This document shows, in pieces, positions 53,886 to 63,822 of a DNA stretch of 64,000 nucleotides. A program made the position numbers and the translations under genes. This DNA comes from an uncultured Aquimarina sp. (GTDB lineage Bacteria; Bacteroidota; Bacteroidia; Flavobacteriales; Flavobacteriaceae), in the NCBI GenBank assembly GCA_947499005.1, contig CANMML010000006.1, positions 62,001 to 126,000 on the forward strand. The letters are read 5' to 3'. The notes under the pieces were generated by a model. It was not told where the DNA came from, did not search any database, and was given only the letters and a program-made list of their open reading frames with translations. Position 1 is the stretch's first letter; each line of letters opens with the position of its first letter.

Positions 53886-54686
53886 ATGCTCAAAAAAATT
53901 CTAAAAACCGTAGTCTTATTAATAGTAATCCTTGTAGTATTAGCATTTGGCTATCTATATCAAAAACAAGAAGAGCTTATTTTTCATCCTACGAAATTAG
54001 AACAGTCACATCGTTTTGATTTTGATATTCCGTTTGAAGAGCGAAGCTTTACTACAAATGATGGTGTAGCTTTAAATGGAGTACATTTTAAAGTGTCTGA
54101 GCCAAAAGGATTGGTGTTTTATCTGCATGGAAACTCAGGTAGTATTCAGAATTACTTAGGGTCGGCTTATGTTTTTACAAAAGAAGGATATGATGTTTTT
54201 ATATATGATTACCGAGGCTTTGGTAAAAGTGAAGGTGAAATAAATGGAGAGAAACTCCTATTTAAAGATAATCAATTCGTGTATGATGCTCTAAAAAAAG
54301 AATATGCAGAAAAAGATATTATTATGGTAGGCTATTCGATTGGTAGTGGGATGGCAGCAAAGTTAGCTTCAACAAATGATCCTAACCAATTAATACTATT
54401 AGCACCTTATCATAATTTCAAAAAATTGGTAGGTATGTGGAATAAGTTTACACCAACCTTTTTATTAAAATATAGTTTTGAAACAGACCTTTATTTGAAA
54501 GATTTTAAAAAGCCAATTACTATTTTTCATGGAGAAGATGATGCGGTAATTCCACATAGTCTTTCTTTAAAATTAAAAGAAATATACCCCGATAAAATAA
54601 AGATGATTTCCTTATCGGGGCAAGGCCATAATGGTATTGAAGGGAATGGAATTTTTCAAGCTAAAATCAAAGAACTTTTAAAGTGA
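53886..54686 (+). CDS. Membrane-anchored alpha/beta hydrolase (BEM46/ABHD-like)
   Basis: This 266-residue protein has an N-terminal transmembrane anchor (LLIVILVVLAFGYLYQKQEE). The hydrolase fold follows, with the oxyanion region YLHGNSGSIQNY, the nucleophile elbow GYSIGSG (Ser is the nucleophile), the acid in FHGEDDAVIP and the His in GQGHNGIEG. The YDYRGFGKSEGE block is typical of the BEM46/ABHD13 group. The substrate, probably an ester, is unknown. Confidence 0.83.
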   Translation: MLKKILKTVVLLIVILVVLAFGYLYQKQEELIFHPTKLEQSHRFDFDIPFEERSFTTNDGVALNGVHFKVSEPKGLVFYLHGNSGSIQNYLGSAYVFTKEGYDVFIYDYRGFGKSEGEINGEKLLFKDNQFVYDALKKEYAEKDIIMVGYSIGSGMAAKLASTNDPNQLILLAPYHNFKKLVGMWNKFTPTFLLKYSFETDLYLKDFKKPITIFHGEDDAVIPHSLSLKLKEIYPDKIKMISLSGQGHNGIEGNGIFQAKIKELLK

Positions 54687-54748
54687 TTTGATGAACTTTT
54701 TAGATCTCATTTAGATTATCGCTTAGTGTTCGATTTATAGTCACTCCA

Positions 54749-54882
54749 AGTACTTTGACTTAGGTTCAGTATGAACTTCAAGTCAAATCAATTCAAGTTG
54801 AGTACTCCGACTTAAGCTCAGTATGAATTAGTCGAAGCAAGTCAGGCTGAGCGCAACAGAAGTCAGGCTGAGCGCAGTCGAA
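54749..54882. repeat. Compound intergenic repeat with 21-bp tandem units
   Basis: Two related segments begin AGTACTTTGACTTAGGTTCA and AGTACTCCGACTTAAGCTCA (54749 and 54801), each followed by GTATGAA. They are followed by two 21-bp tandem units starting GTCAGGCTGAGCGCA at 54841 and 54862. Such GGCTGAGCGCAGTCGAAGCC-type sequences are common flavobacterial intergenic repeats. Confidence 0.55.
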
Positions 54883-54932
54883 GCCTACTTCACTTCAACC
54901 AATAAACCCTCCAATCTATCCACAAATACGAA

Positions 54933-56549
54933 CTACTTCAAACTATAGATTTTTAAAGCAGCTGCATCTGGAAATTCATTGCTAACAATTAATAAATCTT
55001 TGCCATTTGGAGATTCGGAAGCAGGTATAGCAACTAAACCTTCAGGAGAAGTATTTTCTAAGTTTTGTAAAAAGATAGGAGACGAAGGGTTCGAAATATC
55101 GAAAACGAAAACATTACCACTTCTTTCTAGACCTACAAAGGCTATCGTTTTTTCTCCTATTGCAATGGTAGTTACAGATTCTGGTTCAGTACCTTTAGCA
55201 TCACTTCTGCCATCAGGGTAAGTTCCTAATTCTAATGTTTTTTCAGTAAAGAAATCACCACTATCGTAAACGACAGTCCCATCAGTTGTCCAAATAGTAA
55301 AAGAGCGTCCTCCAAAAGTGAACAATTCATCATAATCACCATCTCCATCAGTATCACCACTAGTAGTAACAATCTTTAAGCGTCCAAGTGCTTCCTTATC
55401 TTGTAAGTCACTAGCATTAGAGAAAGCAGTAGGGTCTAGGTCAATTTTAGAAACTCTAGCTTCATCAATTAGGTGTACAACATCATCATCTTCATCATCG
55501 GTTCCCTTATCGTCTAGATACTCACGGCCATCACCTTCATTAGCAGAAATGATATATCCAGTACCATCAATTTCAAAATAATCGATAGCATCTGGTTGGT
55601 AGAAACCTTTTACTGGCCAGCTTTTTCTTTCAATTTTGTCATCTGTTTCATCGCTAACATCAAATGAAAATTGACTATAATCTTTAGTTCCTAAAGGAAT
55701 GATTTTAGTGATTGTTTTGGTAGCAATATCTATTACAGCAATACCATTGTTTTCTTGTAATGCGACATAAGCAGTTTTAGAATCTGTAGAAGCGGTTATG
55801 TATTCTGGCTCTACATCAGCATCCAATTTAGATGGTGTTCTAGAAGCATCTTTATCTGGATCATTAACATCTGGAACACGAGTTTCTCCAAATACTCTAA
55901 ATCCTTGAGCTTCTAATGAAGCTTCCTGGTCGTTAAATGAAGTGAAATTTAAATCAGTATAAACTCCGGTAGTGATTTCTATGATTCCCACAGATCCAAT
56001 AGGGTCAATAGTAATAATATCATTAGGCTCCCCTTCGTTTGCAACTAATACGTATTTGGCATCTGGAGTAAAGGTTACCATGTCTGGTAAGTATCCGGCT
56101 TCTACATTTACTACAGGAGTTGATAGGTCACTTGTATCGTATACGAGTACGCGTCCTTTGTCTTTTTGCTTATCATCACCTTCTACTGCAATAGCAACCA
56201 TACCATTTTTTACAGCTACACTATTTACGCCACCTCCAAAAGAGGAGATGTCCATAGTTTGTGTAAAAGTTGGATTTTTAACATCTTCGATACTGAATAC
56301 TTCTATACCATCGATTTCAGGATTTGTAGAAAATATTTGTTTTGTGTTGGAGTCAAATGCACTGATTTCGGCAGCTCCACTTTCAGACAGAAAGTACTCA
56401 GATGCTAATTGAAAATCTATAGTAACAGGAGTAATCGGGTTCTCATTTTGCATGTCATCTCCAAGAGGTGCTGTGTTATCATCATCGTCACAAGATGCAA
56501 ATGCAATAGCAGCAAATACAACTGCTAATGGTTTGTAATAAAATTTCAT
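54933..56549 (-). CDS. Choice-of-anchor I family lipoprotein (beta-propeller)
   Basis: This 538-residue lipoprotein has lipobox FASC (Cys20) followed by DDDD, a surface signal. The body matches the choice-of-anchor I family, a large beta-propeller often annotated as alkaline phosphatase-like: LASEYFLSESGAAEISAFDS, VAVKNGMVAIAVEGDDKQKD, YVLVANEGEPND, YIISANEGDGREYLDDKG and EGLVAIPASESPNGKDLLIV. The family's activity is not established. It is monocistronic. Confidence 0.82.
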   Translation of the reverse strand: MKFYYKPLAVVFAAIAFASCDDDDNTAPLGDDMQNENPITPVTIDFQLASEYFLSESGAAEISAFDSNTKQIFSTNPEIDGIEVFSIEDVKNPTFTQTMDISSFGGGVNSVAVKNGMVAIAVEGDDKQKDKGRVLVYDTSDLSTPVVNVEAGYLPDMVTFTPDAKYVLVANEGEPNDIITIDPIGSVGIIEITTGVYTDLNFTSFNDQEASLEAQGFRVFGETRVPDVNDPDKDASRTPSKLDADVEPEYITASTDSKTAYVALQENNGIAVIDIATKTITKIIPLGTKDYSQFSFDVSDETDDKIERKSWPVKGFYQPDAIDYFEIDGTGYIISANEGDGREYLDDKGTDDEDDDVVHLIDEARVSKIDLDPTAFSNASDLQDKEALGRLKIVTTSGDTDGDGDYDELFTFGGRSFTIWTTDGTVVYDSGDFFTEKTLELGTYPDGRSDAKGTEPESVTTIAIGEKTIAFVGLERSGNVFVFDISNPSSPIFLQNLENTSPEGLVAIPASESPNGKDLLIVSNEFPDAAALKIYSLK

Positions 56550-56725
56550 TTTAATTTGTTTAGTAATTGATCCTGCAATTACCGTTACAGTTGTTAACCT
56601 AATGCGTATTTAATATTATTTAATTCTAATAAAATCCTTTAGTAACTATTAACAAGGTTAACTCAATGTTTTCCATTGTTATAATAGTATGTATGCCTAA
56701 ATAAATTATGCATAAGAAAATTATG

Positions 56726-56733
56726 TATATTTG
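56726..56733 (+). promoter_or_regulatory. Promoter -7 element with PadR-like repeats
   Basis: TATATTTG fits the TAnnTTTG -7 consensus, 21 bases before the PadR gene ATG. Three ATG(T/C)AT-like words (GTATGTATG, TTATGCATAAG, TTATGTATA) in 56688-56730 could be the autoregulatory operator usual for PadR proteins. Confidence 0.45.
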
Positions 56734-56754
56734 AAATAGAAATACACCAAGACA

Positions 56755-57093
56755 ATGAGTAATCAAAAACTTTTTAAGGGATCATTACAAACGATCATTC
56801 TAAAACTTTTAGAGAGAAATGCTAAAATGTATGGTTATGAAATGGTGCAGCATGTCAAGCAATTGACCAATGAAGAGCTGAATATTACTGAAGGAGCTTT
56901 GTACCCAGCATTACATAAGTTAGAGAGTGAAGGCTTTGTAGAAGTTGAGGTGTTGAAAGTAGGGAACCGCATGCGAAAATACTACAGCTTAACCAAAAGC
57001 GGAGTAACAGAAACATCGGATCGTATTGGTGAAATGTCTCGTTTTTTAGAAACGATGGAACAATTGATTACTTCGAAAACGAAATTGGCTTAG
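56755..57093 (+). CDS. PadR family transcriptional regulator
   Basis: This 112-residue protein has the PadR winged helix: QTIILKLLERNAKMYGYEMV, LNITEGALYPALHKLESEGF and MRKYYSLTKSG. A short C-terminal helix for dimerisation follows. PadR proteins usually repress an adjacent membrane or transport gene, and here a membrane protein gene starts two bases after the stop. The small size and layout are typical of the Bacteroidota form. Confidence 0.9.
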   Translation: MSNQKLFKGSLQTIILKLLERNAKMYGYEMVQHVKQLTNEELNITEGALYPALHKLESEGFVEVEVLKVGNRMRKYYSLTKSGVTETSDRIGEMSRFLETMEQLITSKTKLA

Positions 57094-57095
57094 AT

Positions 57096-57776
57096 ATGGA
57101 ACATCACAAAACTTTAGATGAGTCACAAATTGAAAATTTGTTTGCATTTGTAAAATCTCATTATGTAGAATACTATGATATTCAACTTGAATTAGTAGAT
57201 CATTTAGCTAATGATATTGAACATATGCTTTCGGAAGATGATCAGCTAGATTTCGAAAGTGCCAAGACAAAAGCATTTAAAAAATTTGGTATTTATGGTT
57301 TTAGTGATATTGTGACAAAAAAGGAAAATGCTGTTACTTATGAGTTTTTTAAAGAGGCGTTTTATCAGACCTTTATGCATTTTAAAAATCCACTGATTTA
57401 TATCTTTTTGTTGTTTTTCTTTATAGTGAGCAAGTATATTCCATTTATTTATTGGGCTATTGGTTATAACCTTTTATTATTTATCGGAATAGCTGTTTTG
57501 GATTTTTTAATTAAGAAAAGAGAGAAAAAAACGAACAAAATATATCTAAGAGATCATATAGTCACTACTCAAGGAATATCGATTTGTTCAACGCTAATTA
57601 TTATTGTTCATTCATTCTTCCTTAATGGTCCCTTTGAACTCTTCTCTTGGTTAGGAGAGTATAGGCATTATCTATATAGTTTCATCGCTGCTTTTTTACT
57701 ATTCTTTATGTGGGTAAGTTGTATTCAATTACCAAGAACATTTAGGCTAAGTAGTTATAGATTAAAGCAGGACTAA
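57096..57776 (+). CDS. Membrane protein co-transcribed with PadR regulator
   Basis: This 226-residue protein has a soluble acidic N-terminal domain (about residues 1-85, with VEYYDIQLELVDHLANDIEH and KAFKKFGIYGFSDIV) followed by four hydrophobic segments. The N-terminal part resembles the permease-prefix-like domain seen beside PadR regulators. It may sense or respond to membrane stress. Function is unproven. Its last 4 bases overlap the convergent mfd gene. Confidence 0.7.
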   Translation: MEHHKTLDESQIENLFAFVKSHYVEYYDIQLELVDHLANDIEHMLSEDDQLDFESAKTKAFKKFGIYGFSDIVTKKENAVTYEFFKEAFYQTFMHFKNPLIYIFLLFFFIVSKYIPFIYWAIGYNLLLFIGIAVLDFLIKKREKKTNKIYLRDHIVTTQGISICSTLIIIVHSFFLNGPFELFSWLGEYRHYLYSFIAAFLLFFMWVSCIQLPRTFRLSSYRLKQD

Positions 57777-60700
57777 AGCTTCTCAAAAGCCTGTAGCTTA
57801 AATAATGCAGTCTCAACAGTTTCAATATCCTGCATTTTTAACAACAGACGCAATCCATTGCGAGTTTGTTTTTCTTTCATTTGTACTTCGGTAGGGTTTT
57901 GTTGCACAAACTGAAGCACTTTTGTAAACGTAGGACTCTGGTAAAAATCAGACTGTTGATCACTCACAAAATACCCAATAAACTGTTGTTGTTTTAAGAC
58001 TATTTTTTCTAAACCGATCATGGTCGCAATCCATTTCAAACGAACACTATTCATTAAGTCTACCGCTTCGGCTGGAAGGTTTCCAAAACGATCGATCAAT
58101 TGTTTTTCAAAAACTTTCAGTTCTTTTTCTGTTTTCAGCTTATTAAGATCGGTATATAAATTTAAACGTTCAGGGATCGAATTGATGTAGTCATCTGGGA
58201 ATAACAAAGAGAAATCAGTATCAATCGCAGTTTCCTTTACATAAACTTTATTCGCTTGTTCGTCTCCATATAACTCCTTGAACTCATTTTCTTTTAATTC
58301 TTCGATCGCTTCATTTAAGATCTTTTGATAGGTGTCAAATCCAATTTCATTGATGAAACCACTTTGTTCACCACCTAATAAATCCCCAGCACCTCGAATT
58401 TCAAGATCCTTCATAGCAATTTGAATTCCGCTACCTAAATCAGAATGTTGTACTAGCGCTTGAATACGTTTTCGAGCATCTTCGGTCATTGCACTAGATG
58501 GAGGAGTAATAAAATAACAGAATGCTCTTTTGTTACTTCTACCTACACGGCCTCGCATTTGGTGAAGATCAGAAAGTCCAAAGTTGTTAGCATTATTTAT
58601 AAAAATGGTATTGGCGTTAGAAACATCAAGGCCACTTTCAATAATTGTAGTAGCTACTAATACATCAAAAGCTCCGTCCATAAAATCGAGCATCAACTCT
58701 TCTAGCTTTTTTCCGTCCATTTGCCCATGTCCCACGGCAACTTTAGCATCAGGAACTAAACGCTGAATCATCCCTGCTACTTCCTTAATATTTTCAATAC
58801 GGTTGTGTATAAAGAATACTTGTCCTCCACGTTGTATTTCATAAGAAACCGCATCACGAATAATTTCTTCGTTAAACCGAATGACCTGTGTGTCGATCGG
58901 ATAACGATTAGGAGGTGGTGTAGCAATCGTAGATAAATCACGTGCTGCCATTAAGCTAAACTGTAACGTACGCGGAATAGGAGTCGCGGTTAAGGTTAGC
59001 GTATCCACATTGGCCTTAATCGTCTTTAATTTATCCTTTACAGCAACACCAAATTTTTGTTCTTCATCAATAATCAATAACCCAAGATCCTTGAATTTTA
59101 CGTTTTTGCTTACTAGCTGATGCGTACCGATAACGATATCCACTTTCCCATTAGCAAGTTCTTCGAGGGTTAGCTTTTTTTGTTTCGCGGTACGGAAACG
59201 ATTCAAGTAATCTACCGTAACAGGGAAATCTTCTAAACGCTTACTAAATGTTTTATAGTGTTGGAATGCCAATACGGTTGTAGGTACTAAAATAGCCACT
59301 TGCTTTCCATTATCGACTGCTTTAAAAGCCGCGCGAATAGCCACTTCCGTTTTTCCAAAACCAACATCTCCACAGACAAGTCGATCCATTGGACGAGGGC
59401 TTTCCATATCTGCTTTTACCGCAGTAGTGGCAGAACTTTGATCGGGAGTATCTTCAAATAAGAAAGAGGCTTCCAATTCATGTTGCAAATAACTATCGGG
59501 TCCATATTGAAACCCTTTTTCCAAGCGTCGCTTAGCGTATAGTTGAATTAAGTTGTATGCAATATGTTTAACACGTGCTTTAGTCTTTTTCTTTAAGGTT
59601 TTCCAAGCTTTTGATCCCAATTTATGAACCGTAGGAACTTTACCATCTTTTCCGTTGAATTTGGAGATTTTATGAAGGGCATGAATGCTTAGGTATAAAA
59701 TATCTCCTTCACCATAAACCAATTTGATGGCTTCTTGTTTTCGTCCTTCGACATCAATTTTCTTTAATCCCGCAAACTTTCCAATTCCATGATCGATATG
59801 TGTGATATAATCTCCCACATCAAGATTGGTTAATTCCTTTAAAGTAATGGCTTGCTTTTTAGCGTAACCACTTTTTAGTTGGAATTTATGGTAACGTTCA
59901 AAAATTTGATGATCGGTATAGCAAACCAGTTTTGTGTTTAGATCGATAAATCCTTGATATAGCGAAAGCACTACTGTTTGATAATGGATTTCTTCCGTTT
60001 CCATGTCTTCAAAAATGTCATGGAAACGTTGTGCTTGTTGTTCGCTAACACAGCAGATTACATTAGTAAAGCCTTTTTCGTGATTCTTATTAAGGTCTTC
60101 AATTAATAGTTCAAATTGCTTATTAAAAGAAGGCTGTGGTTTTTGGTTGAAATTTAATGGAACGACATCACGATCATTGATTTTAAAATAAGCAGCATTT
60201 AATTGCACTTGCTGAAATGCAAATAACTGCTCCTTAATAATCCCTCCATTGATAAATAAATCTTCTGGGGTTCCGCGTTTGATTTCGCTATCCAATTTTC
60301 CGAAAGCTATAGAGGCTTTTTCAAAAAGCTTGTCTAGTGCGCCTAATAGCAAATCGGTATGCTGTAACCATAAGGTGCAATCTTTTTTTAGAGCTTGGAA
60401 AAATGAGATGCGACTTTCTGTAGATGATTTTTGTTCAATATTAGGAATAATGCTAATCTGCTTAACCTTGTCTAAAGAGAGTTGAGATTCGATGTCAAAT
60501 GTTCGCATACTATCGACTTCATCTCCAAAAAACTCAATACGGTAAGGGTTTTCATTGCTGAATGAAAAAATATCGATAATTCCGCCACGAACAGAGAATT
60601 CACCAGGTTCGGTAACAAAATCGACACGTTGAAATTCATATTCGAATAATACCTCGTTTACAAAATCTAGACTTAGTAAATCTCCTATTTTAATGTTTAA

Positions 60701-61123
60701 TGTCTTCTCTTCAATGGTTTTTTGAGAAACTACTTTTTCAAATAAGGCATCGGGATAGGTAACAATAAGTTGTTTCGAAGTTGCTTGACTGATTTTGTTT
60801 AATACTTCTGCACGAAGCAAAACATTTGCATTGTCAATTTCTTCAATTTGATAGGGACGACGGTAGCTTGACGGGAAAAACAGTACTTCTTTTTCTCCTA
60901 GAATACGTTGTAAATCATTGAAGAAATAAGCAGATTCTTCCTTGTCATTACAAATTAGAATTTGAGAATTAGTGCGGTTTTCAAAGCTATCAGCAATAAC
61001 AAAAGATAGCCCAGACCCTACCAGATTGGTAGCGTGCACATTTTTTGAGTCTTTTAAGGCTGTATTCAGCGTAGCCAGAAACGTTGAGTTTTTGAGCTGT
61101 TTTGCAAGATCAATTTTCTCCAA
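57773..61123 (-). CDS. mfd: Transcription-repair coupling factor
   Basis: This 1116-residue Mfd protein shows the UvrB-homology region (FFPSSYRRPYQIEEIDNANV), an RNA polymerase interaction domain (LDVGDYITHIDHGIGKFAGL), and a RecG-like translocase with Walker A region VCGDVGFGKTEVA, Walker B LLIIDEEQKFGV, TLTATPIPRTL, GHGQMDGKKLEELM and QMRGRVGRS. The C-terminal regulatory domain is present. It removes stalled RNA polymerase and recruits UvrA. The length is normal for the family and no defect is seen. Confidence 0.96.
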   Translation of the reverse strand: MEKIDLAKQLKNSTFLATLNTALKDSKNVHATNLVGSGLSFVIADSFENRTNSQILICNDKEESAYFFNDLQRILGEKEVLFFPSSYRRPYQIEEIDNANVLLRAEVLNKISQATSKQLIVTYPDALFEKVVSQKTIEEKTLNIKIGDLLSLDFVNEVLFEYEFQRVDFVTEPGEFSVRGGIIDIFSFSNENPYRIEFFGDEVDSMRTFDIESQLSLDKVKQISIIPNIEQKSSTESRISFFQALKKDCTLWLQHTDLLLGALDKLFEKASIAFGKLDSEIKRGTPEDLFINGGIIKEQLFAFQQVQLNAAYFKINDRDVVPLNFNQKPQPSFNKQFELLIEDLNKNHEKGFTNVICCVSEQQAQRFHDIFEDMETEEIHYQTVVLSLYQGFIDLNTKLVCYTDHQIFERYHKFQLKSGYAKKQAITLKELTNLDVGDYITHIDHGIGKFAGLKKIDVEGRKQEAIKLVYGEGDILYLSIHALHKISKFNGKDGKVPTVHKLGSKAWKTLKKKTKARVKHIAYNLIQLYAKRRLEKGFQYGPDSYLQHELEASFLFEDTPDQSSATTAVKADMESPRPMDRLVCGDVGFGKTEVAIRAAFKAVDNGKQVAILVPTTVLAFQHYKTFSKRLEDFPVTVDYLNRFRTAKQKKLTLEELANGKVDIVIGTHQLVSKNVKFKDLGLLIIDEEQKFGVAVKDKLKTIKANVDTLTLTATPIPRTLQFSLMAARDLSTIATPPPNRYPIDTQVIRFNEEIIRDAVSYEIQRGGQVFFIHNRIENIKEVAGMIQRLVPDAKVAVGHGQMDGKKLEELMLDFMDGAFDVLVATTIIESGLDVSNANTIFINNANNFGLSDLHQMRGRVGRSNKRAFCYFITPPSSAMTEDARKRIQALVQHSDLGSGIQIAMKDLEIRGAGDLLGGEQSGFINEIGFDTYQKILNEAIEELKENEFKELYGDEQANKVYVKETAIDTDFSLLFPDDYINSIPERLNLYTDLNKLKTEKELKVFEKQLIDRFGNLPAEAVDLMNSVRLKWIATMIGLEKIVLKQQQFIGYFVSDQQSDFYQSPTFTKVLQFVQQNPTEVQMKEKQTRNGLRLLLKMQDIETVETALFKLQAFEKL

Positions 61124-61313
61124 AATCTAATTTTTTGGCAAATATAGGAGGTTTTGCATGTAAGAAAGGTCTATAAAGTATTGTTAAAAATGTTAAGTAA
61201 CTTATTGGAAACATTGTTGCTTGCAATTGTAGGAATATTAATAAGCAATAAAGACAACAATATTTTTAGGTGTAATGAGGTTCTTATGGCATAACACAAA
61301 ATCTAAAAATATC

Positions 61314-62153
61314 ATGAAACGAATTGTTGTAAGCCTAGGAATGTTAGTGGCATTGACTTCATGCGTCTCAAAGAAGAAATTTATAGCCCTACAAGATCAA
61401 CACAATCAAACTCAAAGTTCTTTGTCTAAAACCCTGCTAGAAAAAGAAGCTTTGGAAAATAAGTACAAAAAAATAGAAGAAAGGGTAGAGGATTTTAATA
61501 CCAAAGTAAGTGCACTAAAATCTATAAATACTTCATTAACACAAGAGAGTAATAATAAGCTAAGTATGGTAAAGGGAAGTAAAGCCCCTATTTCAGCAGT
61601 AAATTTGGAAGAGATCAACCAACAGTTAGCAGCCATGGATCCAAATGAAGTAGCGCAGGCTAAAACCTTAAACGACTCTATTAATTTAGTTTTAAATAAG
61701 AATTTAGTTAAAGGTCTTGAGGATACTGCGGGAATCAATATTGAAGTGGATGAAACGGTAGTGATGATTAATGTCTCGGATGACTTGTTGTTTAATACAG
61801 GAAGCTATAGGGTAAGTACTAAAGCATATCCGCTGCTTGAAAAATTATCAGATGTTATAAATTCCGAACCAAGTGTCGAAGTAATGATCGAAGGGCATAC
61901 AGATCCAAGAACGATTAAGACTAACGTTTTGGAAGATAATTGGGACCTTAGTGTAAAACGTGCAACTTCTATCGTAAGATTACTTCAGCATAAATATAAA
62001 GTAACACCAGGGCAATTAATAGCTTCGGGAAGAAGTTGCTATGATCCTTTGGTGGAGAACGATTCAAGAGAAAATAGAGCGTTGAATCGAAGAACAAGGA
62101 TTGTGATAATGCCAAACTTGGATAAGTTTTTATCTATGATTGTTTCTAAATAA
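61314..62153 (+). CDS. OmpA family lipoprotein
   Basis: The frame opens at 61275, but the ATG at 61314 (MKRIVVSLGMLVALTSC) starts a clean lipoprotein signal peptide with Cys17 and gives 279 residues. A coiled-coil region (about 25-75) is followed by a C-terminal OmpA domain (LLFNTGSYRVSTKAYPLLEK, VEVMIEGHTDPRT, NRRTRIVIMP) that should bind peptidoglycan. It probably tethers the outer membrane to the cell wall. A strong terminator follows. Confidence 0.88.
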   Translation: MKRIVVSLGMLVALTSCVSKKKFIALQDQHNQTQSSLSKTLLEKEALENKYKKIEERVEDFNTKVSALKSINTSLTQESNNKLSMVKGSKAPISAVNLEEINQQLAAMDPNEVAQAKTLNDSINLVLNKNLVKGLEDTAGINIEVDETVVMINVSDDLLFNTGSYRVSTKAYPLLEKLSDVINSEPSVEVMIEGHTDPRTIKTNVLEDNWDLSVKRATSIVRLLQHKYKVTPGQLIASGRSCYDPLVENDSRENRALNRRTRIVIMPNLDKFLSMIVSK

Positions 62154-62181
62154 ATAGGAATAACGATAATGTTGAGAAATG

Positions 62182-62215
62182 AAAAGGTCGTCTTATTAGA
62201 TTAAGACGACCTTTT
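62182..62215 (+). terminator. Bidirectional rho-independent terminator
   Basis: AAAAGGTCGTCTTA and TAAGACGACCTTTT form a perfect 14-bp stem around a 6-base loop, with T runs on both strands. It lies between the convergent OmpA-family and GH16 genes and can serve both. Confidence 0.85.
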
Positions 62216-62240
62216 GTATGTTTTAGGATATTGAATCTAT

Positions 62241-63779
62241 TTACTCTTTAACAAGTTTAATAACTTCATTTCCGTTTATTACTAAAATGTATAATCCAGT
62301 ATTTAAGTTGCTCCCGTCAATAGTAGTACTAGCGCCTTTATTTAAAAGTTTACCATTTAGATCAAATAACTCCCAACCTTCGATAGCAGTATTGCTGTCT
62401 AAAGTAATGGTGTCTTTAAAAGGGTTAGGGTAAACAGCAGTGGTATTGTTTGCACTAAAACCATCCACAGAAAGTGTTTCTATGAAGGCCGCTTTATTGT
62501 TCGTTAAGACGATTTCTGTATTCGTATCTACTAATGTCATAGGGTCATTATTCTCTTGAGTATAGATAAGTAGAATTATTTTATGACCCTCATCTAAGTT
62601 CTCTATAGTAGGTATAGCTGTAGAAGCATCGAAATTAGTAGGTATGGTAAAGTTAAAAGTAGTTGTTGCTGCATTAGGAGAGCTAGTGCCAACAGTAGTA
62701 GCGAAAGGACTTGTGCGAACTACTCCTCCGTCTTCGTCTAGTTCTCTAATATGCATGGCTACGTAATCAAAGTCTGCTTCAGTTCCTGAAGTTATTGATG
62801 AAGCGTGTGTAGTTGTAATAGATACAATTTCTCCTGGTTCGAATATAGGTTTAGGTTCTCCTTCTACAATAAAGTCATTTATGTTATCCCATAAAATAGA
62901 TCGTGCTCGATCTTCGATCACAGAAGTACCAGTTAATTGGTAAGTATGTACCCAATCAATACGCATAGTGTTGATAGTGTCATCTGCTAGATCTGTTTTT
63001 GGAGGTAATCCTCCTAACCATGGAGCTTCGTTTGTCCATAAGTCAAAAATAATCTCTAAATCTCTAGTGAAAATTAAATTAGGGAAGTTTTGTCCATTTC
63101 TATCTTGACCAACTACTACTGATCCTGCAGGTTCTCCGTCTAAATAAAATTGGATGTTCTTCGCGTCTTTCCACCAAACTCCCACGGTATGGTAATCTTC
63201 ATTCCATTTAACGCCTCTTAAAGGATTACTTGCTGATAAATTTCTGTTATCAAAATTTCCGTGATTTCTAACAGTGACACCATTTGTTGCTTGAAAATAT
63301 TGAGAATTCATTTGGGTAGGGAAGTTGGGTTGACAACCACAAGATGGCTTCGAATTATTTTCGATAATGTCTATTTCATCTCTATTATTAATATCCCCAT
63401 TGTTTAACCAAAAGGTATTGTAAGCTGATATGTGTGCTGTTTTTATTCTAGCTTCAGTGTACATAGGGTAACTAATCTGTGTTCTAGAATGTATTCTAGC
63501 AGTCTGAAACCAGCGTCCTTCAGGGTTATTTTCATTCAAAGTGGCTTTAATCCAGAGGCTTCCATCATCAACTCCAGAGTTTGCAGCTGAACCTGACATC
63601 CATACAGGGACACCATAATTCCAAAAAGAGTTGAACCATTTATTTCCGTCAATAGAGCTGCCGTTAAATTCATCGGACATGTCTTCGACAGCTTCCCAAG
63701 TTTGACCTTGTGGAGGAGTAGGCTGTGCAAACGATTGTATCGAAAGCAAAACCAAAGTGAGTAAGGCAATTTTTTTCAT
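62241..63779 (-). CDS. T9SS-secreted GH16 glycoside hydrolase (agarase/porphyranase-like)
   Basis: This 512-residue protein starts with a signal peptide (MKKIALLTLVLLSIQSFAQ). The GH16 jelly-roll (about residues 25-290) contains WEAVEDMSDEFNG and the catalytic motif EIDIIE (nucleophile E135, D137, acid/base E140), plus GVWWKDAKNIQFYLDGEPAG. The start resembles galactan-active GH16 enzymes such as beta-agarases and porphyranases, although laminarinase activity cannot be excluded. An Ig-like domain (about 300-425) and a type A T9SS sorting domain (VYPNPFKDTITLDSN to the end) follow. It points to algal polysaccharide use. Confidence 0.87.
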   Translation of the reverse strand: MKKIALLTLVLLSIQSFAQPTPPQGQTWEAVEDMSDEFNGSSIDGNKWFNSFWNYGVPVWMSGSAANSGVDDGSLWIKATLNENNPEGRWFQTARIHSRTQISYPMYTEARIKTAHISAYNTFWLNNGDINNRDEIDIIENNSKPSCGCQPNFPTQMNSQYFQATNGVTVRNHGNFDNRNLSASNPLRGVKWNEDYHTVGVWWKDAKNIQFYLDGEPAGSVVVGQDRNGQNFPNLIFTRDLEIIFDLWTNEAPWLGGLPPKTDLADDTINTMRIDWVHTYQLTGTSVIEDRARSILWDNINDFIVEGEPKPIFEPGEIVSITTTHASSITSGTEADFDYVAMHIRELDEDGGVVRTSPFATTVGTSSPNAATTTFNFTIPTNFDASTAIPTIENLDEGHKIILLIYTQENNDPMTLVDTNTEIVLTNNKAAFIETLSVDGFSANNTTAVYPNPFKDTITLDSNTAIEGWELFDLNGKLLNKGASTTIDGSNLNTGLYILVINGNEVIKLVKE

Positions 63780-63822
63780 ATATTATGTTGTTTTTGGTAA
63801 CCGTAAATATAAACTCATTAAA

